A stretch of 54,270 nt of DNA from Mycobacterium persicum (GCF_002086675.1 NZ_MVIF01000028.1:1-54270); one strand, 5' to 3'. Numbered from the stretch's first letter, positions 9,638-18,001 are shown. Notes: generated by a model not told the origin, from the sequence alone. A program made the numbers and translations.

Positions 9638-10424
9638 GGCCACCCCCCAGGCCAAATCCGCCGTCGGGGTGGACGGTTTCACCGGTGATGCCGCGGGAGC
9701 GGTCGGAGGCCAGGAACACGAAACTCCACGCATGGTCGTGACCGGTGAGTGCGACGTTGAGCGGCACTCGCGCGGCCAAATCGGTTGCCCTGTTGGGGGA
9801 GTCGAGGCGCACGCCATCCAGCCCCAGGCTGGCAGGACCGCGCAGGTCGGTGTCCAGCGTGCCGCCCGGCGCCACCCCGTTGACCCGGATCCGCGGTGCT
9901 AATTCGTGTGCCAGCGAGGCAACCAGCCCGCGCACGGCGAACTTCGACGACACGTACAGCACGCCGCCGCGTCCGGGGTAGAACGACGATGTCGACTCGG
10001 TCAGCACAATCGAGGACCCCGTTTGGGCCCGCAATGCCGACACCGCGGCCTTCACCGACTGCAGCTGGCTCAGCACATTGGTGCGAAACATCTCGTCGAA
10101 GGCCGCCGCAAGGACGTCGGCGTCGAGATCGTCGACACCCCGGTAGAAGTCGAAGACGCCGACGCAGTTGACCAGAGTGTCGAGACCGCCGAACGCGTCC
10201 ACGGCCGTCGTCACCGCACGGTCATTGGCCGCCCGGGTGGTGGCGTCACCCTCGACCACCGGCACGTCCGGCAGTTCCTGACGTAACCTCGCGCACTTAC
10301 TGCTATCGAGTTCCAGCACAGCGACTTTCGCGCCTTCGCTACAAAACGCGTCGACGACGGCGCGGCCGATTCCCGAGCCGGCGCCCACCACGAGCGCGCG
10401 CTTGCCGTCAAGCCAGCCCGTCAT
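9627..10424 (-). CDS. SDR family cis-dihydrodiol dehydrogenase
   Basis: This 265-residue short-chain dehydrogenase has an NAD-binding motif GAGSGIG near residue 15, an Asp/Glu after beta-2 suggesting NAD preference, the NNAG-like NCVG, a catalytic Ser in the TESTS region and YVSSKFAV (YxxxK). Its similarity is to the BphB/HcaB group, which oxidises cis-dihydrodiols from ring-hydroxylating dioxygenases to catechols. It lies downstream of the dioxygenase subunits and overlaps both neighbours (17 bases with the small gene upstream, 11 with the decarboxylase), so it is part of one translationally coupled operon. The substrate, possibly phthalate 3,4-dihydrodiol, is inferred from context. Confidence 0.87.
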   Translation of the reverse strand: MTGWLDGKRALVVGAGSGIGRAVVDAFCSEGAKVAVLELDSSKCARLRQELPDVPVVEGDATTRAANDRAVTTAVDAFGGLDTLVNCVGVFDFYRGVDDLDADVLAAAFDEMFRTNVLSQLQSVKAAVSALRAQTGSSIVLTESTSSFYPGRGGVLYVSSKFAVRGLVASLAHELAPRIRVNGVAPGGTLDTDLRGPASLGLDGVRLDSPNRATDLAARVPLNVALTGHDHAWSFVFLASDRSRGITGETVHPDGGFGLGGGHDA

Positions 10425-10659
10425 CGCGTCCCTCCGGCTCGTCGGGCAGCAGCGGAGCGCGGGAATTGCCGACCATGGCCGCCAGCGTACGGGGGTTCTG
10501 CCAGGTGAGCGCCTCTACTTCGAGCGCGTCCAGGCTGATCGACCGCCCGGTTCTGGGTGCGGTGATCAGCAGTCGGGAGCCGTTGCGCGTGTCGACGCGC
10601 TGCACCACAACCTCGGTGAATTCGTTTGCCACAGTGATGGGCTCACCGACGGGATTCAC
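10408..10659 (-). CDS. Small conserved protein of the dioxygenase operon, function unknown
   Basis: This 83-residue protein starts at a GTG that overlaps the beta-subunit stop by four bases (GTGA); its 3' end overlaps the SDR start. The first residues read VNPVGEPITVANEFTEV, then alternating charged and hydrophobic residues suggest a small beta-rich fold. It has no cysteine, so it cannot replace the missing Rieske ferredoxin. Short proteins at this place in actinobacterial dioxygenase operons are, as I recall, sometimes labelled dihydrodiol dehydrogenase, which their size does not support. It could be an assembly or accessory factor for the oxygenase. Confidence 0.65.
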   Translation of the reverse strand: MNPVGEPITVANEFTEVVVQRVDTRNGSRLLITAPRTGRSISLDALEVEALTWQNPRTLAAMVGNSRAPLLPDEPEGRDDGLA

Positions 10660-11183
10660 AGGAACACCGCCAGGTTCTGCATCCGCAACACCGACTCGTC
10701 GGCAATAATGGTGCGACGGGCCAACTTCCACCTGTTCTCCGGATCGCCGCACCAGCGCAGCACATCCTGCCGGCCGCAGGACAACAACGCGCTTTCGTTG
10801 ACATCGCCGCGACTGCGGAATAGCAACTCGGCCGATTCGACGATGACATGCTCAGAGTCCGCGCCGGCGAAGGTGCGCACGTTGGTGATGAAATGCCGCA
10901 GCCGCGACGGGGGATCCTCGGTCCAGGCGTGCTCGGTGGCAAAACGTGCCACCCGTTGGCGCAGCGAGTACTTGTCCTCGTCGAAATGAGCCATCCCCGG
11001 TGACGTGTCGAATCCTGCGCCACGAGCAGTGGTGACGCGCACCGGCATGACGTAACGAATGTCGTCGGTCATGGTGTCCAGCCATTCCTGATACCGCTGG
11101 GCGTCCAGCAGGTAGGCCTCGTCCACCAGAAACCGGTGCGCCTGCAGATGACGAATATCGTTGAACGGCAGGGAGTTTCTCAT
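10656..11183 (-). CDS. Aromatic-ring-hydroxylating dioxygenase beta subunit
   Basis: This 175-residue protein has the cystatin/NTF2-like fold of ring-hydroxylating dioxygenase small subunits. Typical features are the N-terminal EAYLLDAQRYQEWLD stretch, the central HFITNVR segment and the C-terminal ADESVLRMQNLAVFL. It is structural in the alpha3beta3 oxygenase. The ATG at 11183 overlaps the alpha-subunit stop by four bases, which fixes the start; the open frame extends upstream but that part is alpha-subunit sequence read out of frame. It lies between the alpha subunit and the small unknown gene. Confidence 0.9.
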   Translation of the reverse strand: MRNSLPFNDIRHLQAHRFLVDEAYLLDAQRYQEWLDTMTDDIRYVMPVRVTTARGAGFDTSPGMAHFDEDKYSLRQRVARFATEHAWTEDPPSRLRHFITNVRTFAGADSEHVIVESAELLFRSRGDVNESALLSCGRQDVLRWCGDPENRWKLARRTIIADESVLRMQNLAVFL

Positions 11184-12535
11184 GATAGGTACGCGGCCCA
11201 AAGCTTGAGCAGCTCGCGCTGGTTGTACTCGTTGTAGCCGACCTGAGCGCGTCCCGGCCCGTGAAAAGCCTCGGCCGGCAGCGCCTCGACGACGGGCCGG
11301 TCGTCGGACAGCAGGCCCATCCGGCTGTTCAGCAGCAGCCGCCGTGCCATCGTCCCGCCGGCGGTGGTGGTCAGCGAGACCCAGTTCTCCACGTCGTCCT
11401 GCTCGAACATGCCCGTCGACCCGAAGCACATCAAGTAGGCCCGGTAGGACCGCTTCTTGAATTCCGCGGGTGCGCCCGCGTCCACCGCGAACCATGAGCA
11501 GACCTCGGTTTCGTTCTCGCTGATGGGCTGCCACTGGCGGATCGAGATGAACGGCAGCGCCTCTTCATTTTCGGGATCGCCGCCGGGCAGCTTGGGCCAG
11601 TTGTGTACGAAACTCAGGTTGGGAAAGCAGGTGGCGGCCGAGAACATGAAGCCGTCGTCGCCGATGACCCGCTGTTGCCGGTCGGTCCAGGCGCCTTTCA
11701 TCCGGTCGATCATGTCGTCGGGGTAGCCGACATGGCGCATGCGTTCCGCGAAGCTGCCGGGCGGGAGTTTGTAGGTGGTTCCGCCGCCGCGATGTGCCCA
11801 GTAGGTGGCGCCGTCCTTGCGCTGGTGCGCCTTGGGTTCGCGGAACAACCCGATCTCGACGATCGAGGCATGGGTGTGCGGGGTGTGGTACATGTCGCCG
11901 GCGAAATTCTCGGCGCCGATCTTCCAGTTGGCCTTGATCCGCCAGCGCTGCGGTCCGCGCACCTCCAACCCGCCGGCGCTCTGCTTGGTGTAGTAGTCCA
12001 GGTAGAACCGGAAGTCGCCGAGGTAGTCCTCGAGCGGTTCGGCGCGCGCGTCCAGGCTGACGAAGATCAAACCGTTGTAGCTGGCCAAATTCGGTGCGGG
12101 CAAAAGGGTTTGGCCCTTCGGGAACCCCGCGTCGCCGCCGTATGCCTCCCGATGGAACGGCAGTCCGGTGAGCCGGCCGTCGTTGCGGTATGTCCAGCCG
12201 TGGTAGGGGCAGCGGAAATTGGAGGCATTGCCCATCTCCGCACGGCACAGCTGCATGCCGCGGTGCAGGCACATATTGAACATCGCGCGCACCGCGCCAT
12301 CGGAGTCGCGGGCGATGATGAACGAATCGTCGAGCACCCGGCGCACGACGTAGTCGCCTTCATGCGGGATCTCCGATTCATGGGCCATGAACATCCACGC
12401 CCGGCCGAACAGCCGCTCTTTTTCCACGTCGAACAGCTCTTTGTCGTTGTAGATGTGGGCGGGAATCATCCCCCGGCGTACGGCGCCGGTAACACCGTCG
12501 AGGGCAGCACCGTGAGCGGCCAAACCCAGCCCCAT
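11180..12535 (-). CDS. Rieske-type aromatic-ring-hydroxylating dioxygenase alpha subunit
   Basis: This 451-residue catalytic subunit has an N-terminal Rieske 2Fe-2S domain, with CLHRG and CPYHGW supplying the two Cys/His pairs. The C-terminal domain binds mononuclear iron, with histidines in the GDMYHTPHTH segment and a C-terminal acidic ligand candidate in FEQDD. With its beta subunit, dihydrodiol dehydrogenase and decarboxylase it resembles the phthalate 3,4-dioxygenase (PhtAaAb) arrangement. The frame extends to a TTG at 12604, but the ATG at 12535 gives the family N-terminus and leaves the palindromic promoter region free. No ferredoxin or reductase gene is adjacent. The substrate is inferred. 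Confidence 0.9.
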   Translation of the reverse strand: MGLGLAAHGAALDGVTGAVRRGMIPAHIYNDKELFDVEKERLFGRAWMFMAHESEIPHEGDYVVRRVLDDSFIIARDSDGAVRAMFNMCLHRGMQLCRAEMGNASNFRCPYHGWTYRNDGRLTGLPFHREAYGGDAGFPKGQTLLPAPNLASYNGLIFVSLDARAEPLEDYLGDFRFYLDYYTKQSAGGLEVRGPQRWRIKANWKIGAENFAGDMYHTPHTHASIVEIGLFREPKAHQRKDGATYWAHRGGGTTYKLPPGSFAERMRHVGYPDDMIDRMKGAWTDRQQRVIGDDGFMFSAATCFPNLSFVHNWPKLPGGDPENEEALPFISIRQWQPISENETEVCSWFAVDAGAPAEFKKRSYRAYLMCFGSTGMFEQDDVENWVSLTTTAGGTMARRLLLNSRMGLLSDDRPVVEALPAEAFHGPGRAQVGYNEYNQRELLKLWAAYLS

Positions 12536-12553
12536 TCTCGCTTGCTCTGTATT

Positions 12554-12580
12554 GCAGAAATATATTCTGCTTATCAGAAT
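12554..12580 (-). promoter_or_regulatory. Overlapping inverted repeats, candidate IclR operator of the dioxygenase operon
   Basis: Two overlapping dyads share a half-site. GCAGAA and TTCTGC are separated by five bases (12554-12570). ATTCTG and CAGAAT are separated by five bases (12564-12580). The three alternating half-sites lie 19-45 bases upstream of the alpha-subunit ATG, in an AT-rich pocket. This is the expected place for a regulator-controlled promoter; the nearby IclR protein is the obvious candidate. Confidence 0.5.
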
Positions 12581-12798
12581 CCCTGAGAATGCTGTGTCGG
12601 TCAATCGGTTTCGACGGCGTCAGCGACCGCACAGGCGCCCCGAGGCTGATTCACAGCCACTTCACATTTGCCTAAGCGTTGTGGAGATGTGCCGCGTGGA
12701 TACGTTGGTAGCTGGTGTGTGCGGGGGCGGGTTCACTTGATGCGCGTCACCGCCTGGCTGAGTCTGTCTGAGTCTCTCAAAGGGGAAGGACTGGTGTC

Positions 12799-13758
12799 AT
12801 GGTGGAGCGGCCTCGAGATCGGCAGCCGCATAAATTCGGATCGCGGGCGCTGGCCGCAATTGGGCGCCAAGCATGGCTGGATCGGCCCAGCTACCGGCTA
12901 GAGCACCTGATCAGCTTCGGTTTCAACGCGCTGGGCGGGGCACGCGACCGCGTCACCAACGCCTTGAACGGCGTATGGCTGGGGCACCCGGTGCATCCGC
13001 CACTGACCTCGTTTGCCAGTGGAGCGCTCGGCACCACGGTGGCCCTGGACGCCCTCAGCCTGCTGCCCGGTCGGCCTGCCTCGGAGGTGCTGGACGCATC
13101 ACGGTTTGCTAGCCGCGCTCTGGGGTTGGGTATTGCGGCGAGCGTCGGCTCGGCTGTCACCGGGATTGCCGACTGGCAGCACACCCACGAAGAGGACCGC
13201 CGGGTGGGGCTGGTGCACGGTTTGGTCAACACAGCGGCGACCGCGCTGTACGTGATGTCGTGGGTGGACCGTCGCCGCGGCCACCACCTCCGCGGGATCG
13301 CAGCCAGCGCGCTGGGCTACGCCATCACCGTCGGCGGCGCCTACCTCGGCGGGGCGCTGGTGTTCGAGTCCGGCATCGGGATCGACCAGTCGGGCGGACG
13401 ACTGCGCACCAAAGAATGGACACCGGTATTGCCCGCGAGCTCGTTGAACGGCAAGCCGGTTCGCGTCGAGGTCGACGGAGTGGGCCTGGTGGTCTGCCAA
13501 ACCAAGCCGGGCGAGGTGTCGGCGTTCGGTGAGTTCTGCCCGCACCTGGCCGCACCGATGGCCGACGGCTGGATCGATCGCGGCCGGCTGGTGTGCCCAT
13601 GGCACGGGTCGCGGTTCGCGCTGGAGTCAGGTGAGGTGTTGCGCGGGCCGTCGGCAGCTCCGCTGCCCTGTTATGAGGCCCGGCTGGTCGACGGAATGGT
13701 GGAAGTGCGTGGCGACGGCCATGAAGGTCTCCCCGCGTCGGAAGGGATCGCAAAGTGA
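12799..13758 (+). CDS. DUF2231 membrane protein fused to a Rieske 2Fe-2S domain
   Basis: This 319-residue protein has an N-terminal DUF2231 membrane region, with the signature GHPVHPPLTSF near residue 62 and several hydrophobic segments up to about residue 195. A C-terminal Rieske domain follows, with CPHLAAPM (about 245) and CPWHGSRF (about 265) carrying the two Cys/His pairs. A purine-rich ribosome binding site precedes the ATG at 12799. The last codons overlap the hemerythrin GTG by four bases, so the two are co-translated. The role is probably a membrane electron-transfer or redox-sensing step. A link to the adjacent dioxygenase is only a positional suggestion. Confidence 0.85.
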   Translation: MVERPRDRQPHKFGSRALAAIGRQAWLDRPSYRLEHLISFGFNALGGARDRVTNALNGVWLGHPVHPPLTSFASGALGTTVALDALSLLPGRPASEVLDASRFASRALGLGIAASVGSAVTGIADWQHTHEEDRRVGLVHGLVNTAATALYVMSWVDRRRGHHLRGIAASALGYAITVGGAYLGGALVFESGIGIDQSGGRLRTKEWTPVLPASSLNGKPVRVEVDGVGLVVCQTKPGEVSAFGEFCPHLAAPMADGWIDRGRLVCPWHGSRFALESGEVLRGPSAAPLPCYEARLVDGMVEVRGDGHEGLPASEGIAK

Positions 13759-14240
13759 ACGCTTACGAAGTGCTCAAAGAACACCACGTGGTGATCAAGG
13801 GGCTCGGCCGCAAGATCAGCGAAGCGCCGGTGAACAGCGAAGAGCGCCATGCGCTGTTCGACGAGTTGCTGATCGAGCTGGACATTCACTTCCGCATCGA
13901 GGACGACCTCTATTACCCGGCGCTGTCCGCGGCCACCAAGCTGATCGCGGTGGCTCACGCCGAGCATCGTCAGGTGATCGACCAACTTTCGGTGCTGTTG
14001 CGCACGCCGCAACGCGCACCCGGGTACGAAGACGAATGGAACTCCTTCAAGACCGTCCTCGAAGCGCACGCCGACGAAGAGGAACGCGACATGATCCCCG
14101 CTCCTCCCGAGGTGAAGCTCACCGACGCCGAACTCGAGGAACTGGGGGAGAAGATGGCCGCACGTATGGAGCAATACCGCGGATCTGCGGTGTACAAGCT
14201 CCGTACCAAGGGCAGGGCTGCGCTGGTCCGAAGCCTGTAG
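13755..14240 (+). CDS. Hemerythrin HHE domain protein
   Basis: This 161-residue four-helix-bundle protein has the expected iron-ligand pattern: EHH near residue 9, HFRIEDDLYYP (His and Glu), HAEHRQV and HADEEERDMIP. Members bind oxygen, NO or iron through a diiron centre. The GTG start at 13755 overlaps the Rieske-DUF2231 stop by four bases, making a two-gene translational unit. The downstream methyltransferase is convergent, 12 bases away. The sequence does not show whether it stores oxygen, senses it or donates it. Confidence 0.87.
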   Translation: MNAYEVLKEHHVVIKGLGRKISEAPVNSEERHALFDELLIELDIHFRIEDDLYYPALSAATKLIAVAHAEHRQVIDQLSVLLRTPQRAPGYEDEWNSFKTVLEAHADEEERDMIPAPPEVKLTDAELEELGEKMAARMEQYRGSAVYKLRTKGRAALVRSL

Positions 14241-14252
14241 CGTCCCAGCCGA

Positions 14253-15014
14253 TTACCGGCGGCCGATTCCGGCCATCATGATCGGGGTGAAGACGCGGAT
14301 GTCCCCGCCGAAGCGCGCCGCGGCCGCATCGGCGTCCTCGGAGGAAATGAGCCCCGCATCGACGACGGCGTTCCGCAGGCTCTCGAAAGACAACCTGAAG
14401 AAGTCGAAACCCGGTGTGGCGGAATCGATTATCCGAGCGCGGCCGTCACCGCGGACCTCGGTGAGACCGGCGGCGGCCAGGTCGGCGACGACCTTGCGGC
14501 CGTAATGCGGTTCGAAGCCGGAGCGCTGCATGAAGGACAGGATCGCCTCGGTTACCCGGTCGAGTTCTGCGCCAGCCCCCTCGAAGCCGAAGGCTGTCCA
14601 GTCGTAGTCCTCGATGACCATCCACCCGCCGGGCCGGAGCGCCGCGGCCAGCCGGTCGATGATCTGCCGGCGGTCCGGCAGGTGCTCCAGCACCAGCCGG
14701 CAGTGCACCAAGTCGAACTCACCCCGGGGAAGCTCGTCGGTTCTGATGTCGAGGCGGCGGACGTCGATGGTGTCGCCGGCCAGCGGTTCGATGAAGCGGG
14801 TATCGATGTCGACGGCCACCACCGCGGCACCGCGGCCGCTCATCCATTCCAATAGCGAGCCGCCGCCGGCGCCGACCTCCAGGCACCGCCAGCCGGGGCA
14901 GATACCGAGCTCGTCCAGCAAGGCCTGGGTGCCGGGGTCCCACAGGTTCTCGATGCCGGCCAACCGGGTGCGTTCCTGTGCAAAGCCCTGGTCGTAGACG
15001 TAGTCCTGGGGCAT
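14253..15014 (-). CDS. Class I SAM-dependent methyltransferase
   Basis: This 253-residue methyltransferase shows motif I (CLEVGAGGGSLLEWM, about residue 45), an acidic residue ending motif II (AVDIDTRF) and the post-motif LVHCRLVLEHLPDR typical of Methyltransf_11/25 small-molecule enzymes. It is transcribed divergently from pcaH, with its ATG at 15014 about 50 bases from the pcaH start. Substrate unknown. It is not an obvious step of phthalate or protocatechuate catabolism. Confidence 0.82.
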   Translation of the reverse strand: MPQDYVYDQGFAQERTRLAGIENLWDPGTQALLDELGICPGWRCLEVGAGGGSLLEWMSGRGAAVVAVDIDTRFIEPLAGDTIDVRRLDIRTDELPRGEFDLVHCRLVLEHLPDRRQIIDRLAAALRPGGWMVIEDYDWTAFGFEGAGAELDRVTEAILSFMQRSGFEPHYGRKVVADLAAAGLTEVRGDGRARIIDSATPGFDFFRLSFESLRNAVVDAGLISSEDADAAAARFGGDIRVFTPIMMAGIGRR

Positions 15015-15065
15015 GCCGGTAACGCTAGCCCCACAGGTTGCCGACCGCGAGTAGCGTCACGGTTC

Positions 15066-15830
15066 GTGAATGCCGCACCGCAGCGCATCGCGTCCCAAGC
15101 CGACATCACGTCGGAAATCAATGCCATCGCAGCCGAATACCAGCGCGGCGGCAGGGCAGCGACCCAGCCCCGCCTCGACTATCCGCCGTATCGCAGCAGT
15201 GTGCTGCGCCATCCCGAACGTGCCCTGCTGGCCGTCGACCCCGAGGTGGTCGAGCGCTGGGCCCCGTGCTTCGGCGAGCGGGATGTCGGGCCGCTCGATG
15301 CCGACCTCACGTCCGGCCAACCGGGCGAGCCGATCGGGGAGCGCTGCATCGTGGCCGGCCGGGTGCTCGACGGAGCCGGCCGGCCGGTGGCGGGCCAGCT
15401 GGTGGAGATCTGGCAGGCCAACGCCGCCGGCCGCTACCGCCACCCGGGCGACCAGCATCCCGCGCCGCTGGACCCCAACTTCACCGGCGTGGGCCGCTGC
15501 CTGACCGGTCCCGACGGCTCGTACCGATTTGTCACCATCAAGCCCGGCCCCTATCCGTGGCGCAACCATCACAACGCCTGGCGACCCGCGCACATTCACT
15601 TCTCGGTCTTCGGGACGGCGTTCACCCAGCGTCTGGTCACTCAGATGTATTTCCCGGGCGATCCGTTCCTGGGATTGGATCCGATCTTCCAGTCGATCAT
15701 GGAACCCGTTGCCCGCCAACGGTTGCTAGCCAGCTTTGACCACGGTCTCACCGAGCCCGAGTACGCGACCGGTTACCGGTGGGACATCGTGGTGTCGGGC
15801 AGCTGCCGGACCTGGACCGAGGACCGCTAG
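15066..15830 (+). CDS. pcaH: Protocatechuate 3,4-dioxygenase beta subunit
   Basis: This 254-residue intradiol dioxygenase has the ferric-iron site visible in GPYPWRNHHNAWRPAHIHFS: the Tyr, then His-x-His (about residues 157-180), plus the upstream Tyr in the RYRHPGDQ region. It opens the ring of protocatechuate between the two hydroxyls, giving 3-carboxy-cis,cis-muconate. The start is GTG at 15066. pcaG follows two bases after the stop. The preceding operon could supply protocatechuate. Confidence 0.93.
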   Translation: MNAAPQRIASQADITSEINAIAAEYQRGGRAATQPRLDYPPYRSSVLRHPERALLAVDPEVVERWAPCFGERDVGPLDADLTSGQPGEPIGERCIVAGRVLDGAGRPVAGQLVEIWQANAAGRYRHPGDQHPAPLDPNFTGVGRCLTGPDGSYRFVTIKPGPYPWRNHHNAWRPAHIHFSVFGTAFTQRLVTQMYFPGDPFLGLDPIFQSIMEPVARQRLLASFDHGLTEPEYATGYRWDIVVSGSCRTWTEDR

Positions 15831-15832
15831 CG

Positions 15833-16408
15833 ATGGCTGAATTGGCCTGCACCCCAGGACAAACCGTCGGGCCGTTCTTCGGCATCGCGTTGTCGTATCC
15901 CGGCGACAGCCAGCTGGTCGCCGACGAGCATCCCGGCGCTGTCAGGTTACACGGCACGGTCTACGACGGCGCCGGCGCCGGTGTGCCCGACGCCCTCCTC
16001 GAACTCTGGCAGGCCGACGGTGACGGTCGCATTCCTCGACAGGCCGGCTCGCTACGGCGGGCGGGCGCCGGGTCGGCTGAGTTCACCGGATTCGGCCGGG
16101 CCGCGACCGACGCGCACGGACGTTACCGGTTCACCACCGTGGCACCCGGCTCGGTCGACGGTCGGGTGCCGTTTTTCGCGATCGCCGTCTTCGCTCGGGG
16201 CCTGTTGCACCGGCTGTTCACCCGCGCCTACCTGCCCTCTCCTGAGGTGGATGCCGATCCGGTGCTGGCGCGCGTCGAGCCCCGACGGCGTGCCACGCTG
16301 CTGTGCGTCGACGAAAATTATTCGGGCCGTGTCGGATACCGTTTCGACATCCACCTGCAGGGCCCTTCCGAAACCGTGTTCTTGACGTACCGAGACGATA
16401 TGCGATGA
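15833..16408 (+). CDS. pcaG: Protocatechuate 3,4-dioxygenase alpha subunit
   Basis: This 191-residue alpha chain of the heteromeric protocatechuate 3,4-dioxygenase begins with the family segment TPGQTVGPFFG and lacks the iron-binding Tyr/His set of PcaH, as expected for the non-catalytic chain. The ATG at 15833 is two bases after the pcaH stop. The open frame extends upstream of it within pcaH, but that is not coding in this frame. The 3' end overlaps the pcaB start by four bases (ATGA). Confidence 0.92.
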   Translation: MAELACTPGQTVGPFFGIALSYPGDSQLVADEHPGAVRLHGTVYDGAGAGVPDALLELWQADGDGRIPRQAGSLRRAGAGSAEFTGFGRAATDAHGRYRFTTVAPGSVDGRVPFFAIAVFARGLLHRLFTRAYLPSPEVDADPVLARVEPRRRATLLCVDENYSGRVGYRFDIHLQGPSETVFLTYRDDMR

Positions 16409-17634
16409 CCAACCTGTTGTGGCCCGGCGACCAGCGGGCCGGCGAGCATCTGAGCGACGAGTCGCTGCTGCGGTCGATGGTGGCGGTGGAATCCGCCTGG
16501 CTGGGGGCACTGGCCGACGCCGGACTGGCGCCCATCGACCGGGCCGGGGCGGACCTGCGGCATCTGGTGGGCGAGCATGACTGCGAACTGCTCGCGGTCA
16601 CCGCCGAGGACGGCGGGAACCCGGTCATCGGGTTGGTGTCGCTGCTACGAGATCGCGCGTTGCCGGCCGTGGCGCCGTGGATCCACCGCGGACTGACCAG
16701 CCAGGATGTCCTCGACACCGCCCTGATGCTGGGGGTGCGTTCGGTCGCCGACCATGTGACAAAGCAATTGGCGCAACAGATTACGACGCTGTCGGCGCTG
16801 GCCAGGGCGCATCGGGGCACACCGATGGTGGCCCGCACCCTGACTCAGCACGCGGCGCCCACCACGTTCGGTGCCAAGGCCGCGGTCTGGCTCAACGGTG
16901 TTGTCGACGCCTATCGGCGGCTCGGCGCGCTGGTCACCCCGGCTCAGTTCGGCGGCGCTGTCGGAACTTGGTCGGCCACGACCGAATTGGCCTCTCTGCT
17001 CACCGCCACGACGGAGCCGACGGAATTAGCGGAGCGTGTGGTACGCAGTGCCGCAACCACTTTGGGACTTCGGGTGCGGCTGCCGTGGCACACCACGCGG
17101 ACGCCGGTCACTACCGCCGGTGACGCTCTGGTCGGGTGCACCGACTGCTGGGGCCGGATCGCCGCTGACGTCGTCACTTTGGTGCGCCCCGAGATCGCCG
17201 AACTGGGGGAGCCGGTCAGTGGACCGCGCGGCGGATCGTCGTCGATGCCGCACAAACGTAATCCGGTGCTGTCCATCCTGATCCGCCGGGCCGCCGCGGG
17301 CGCGCCGCAAATGGCCGCGACGCTGCACACCGCCGCGGCACTGGCCAACGACGAACGTCCCGATGGCTCCTGGCATGTCGAATGGGACACCCTGCGCACC
17401 CTGGCCAGGCGTACCGTGGTCGCAGGCTCCCAATGCGGCGAATTGCTCGCCGGACTTGACGTGCATACCGCGCAGATGGCCCAAAACCTCAGTGCGGCAG
17501 ATGTTCTGGGGGAGCAGCGGACGATCGCCGAGTTGGCCGGAACGGAAGCCTCGGCTACCTACCTCGGAGCCGTCGACCGGTTGATCGACCAGAGCCTGCA
17601 GCGGGCCGAGCGGGCGTTGAGCGAATACTCGTGA
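16405..17634 (+). CDS. pcaB: 3-carboxy-cis,cis-muconate cycloisomerase
   Basis: This 409-residue member of the fumarase/aspartase superfamily has the signature GGSSSMPHKRNPV near residues 274-286 and a catalytic-region segment RTLTQHAAPTTFG. It converts 3-carboxymuconate to gamma-carboxymuconolactone, the step after PcaHG. The ATG at 16405 overlaps the pcaG stop by four bases. The next enzymes (decarboxylase, enol-lactone hydrolase, CoA transferase, thiolase) are not in this window, so the pathway must be completed elsewhere. Confidence 0.92.
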   Translation: MTNLLWPGDQRAGEHLSDESLLRSMVAVESAWLGALADAGLAPIDRAGADLRHLVGEHDCELLAVTAEDGGNPVIGLVSLLRDRALPAVAPWIHRGLTSQDVLDTALMLGVRSVADHVTKQLAQQITTLSALARAHRGTPMVARTLTQHAAPTTFGAKAAVWLNGVVDAYRRLGALVTPAQFGGAVGTWSATTELASLLTATTEPTELAERVVRSAATTLGLRVRLPWHTTRTPVTTAGDALVGCTDCWGRIAADVVTLVRPEIAELGEPVSGPRGGSSSMPHKRNPVLSILIRRAAAGAPQMAATLHTAAALANDERPDGSWHVEWDTLRTLARRTVVAGSQCGELLAGLDVHTAQMAQNLSAADVLGEQRTIAELAGTEASATYLGAVDRLIDQSLQRAERALSEYS

Positions 17635-18001
17635 GGCCGGCCCCGAGTCCCCCGGCGCACCGCCCAATTGGTGGTTCTTGCAGATGGTCGCCTCAATGCG
17701 CTGGCGATCAGGGTGGTCGGTACCCCCGAGTGTCGCGGAGTGCTGCCCAGGCTTTCGCGTGGGTCGGCACCGAGACTAGAACCTCCGGGCGAGTCGGGTT
17801 ATCGGATTACCGCTCAGGTCGGACCTTTTGGGCGGGCGGGTGGTCCCGCCTCCCGTTCAGCCCGCCACCAGGAACCCTGGAGTTGTTGCCGACACGGGAT
17901 TGGACGCGCGAAACGTGTTGCGTTGCCACACAATCTGCGTCATTTGCGAAAAAAGCATGGAAGAACGTCCCGATCTGGCGCGTGAAACCTTTCAGGTGGT
18001 G
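17635..18001 (+). other. Intergenic stretch after pcaB, no confident gene
   Basis: About 370 bases hold only short frames with poor codon usage and no recognisable domain. Base composition falls from typical mycobacterial GC toward the AT-richer patch that follows. A GC-rich inverted segment around 17830-17870 could fold as a hairpin. The stretch may be degraded sequence at the edge of an insertion. Confidence 0.5.

Noticed and set aside
12378..12632. 84-codon minus-strand frame at the dioxygenase promoter
   Set aside because: It overlaps the alpha-subunit N-terminus in another frame and spans the operator palindromes.
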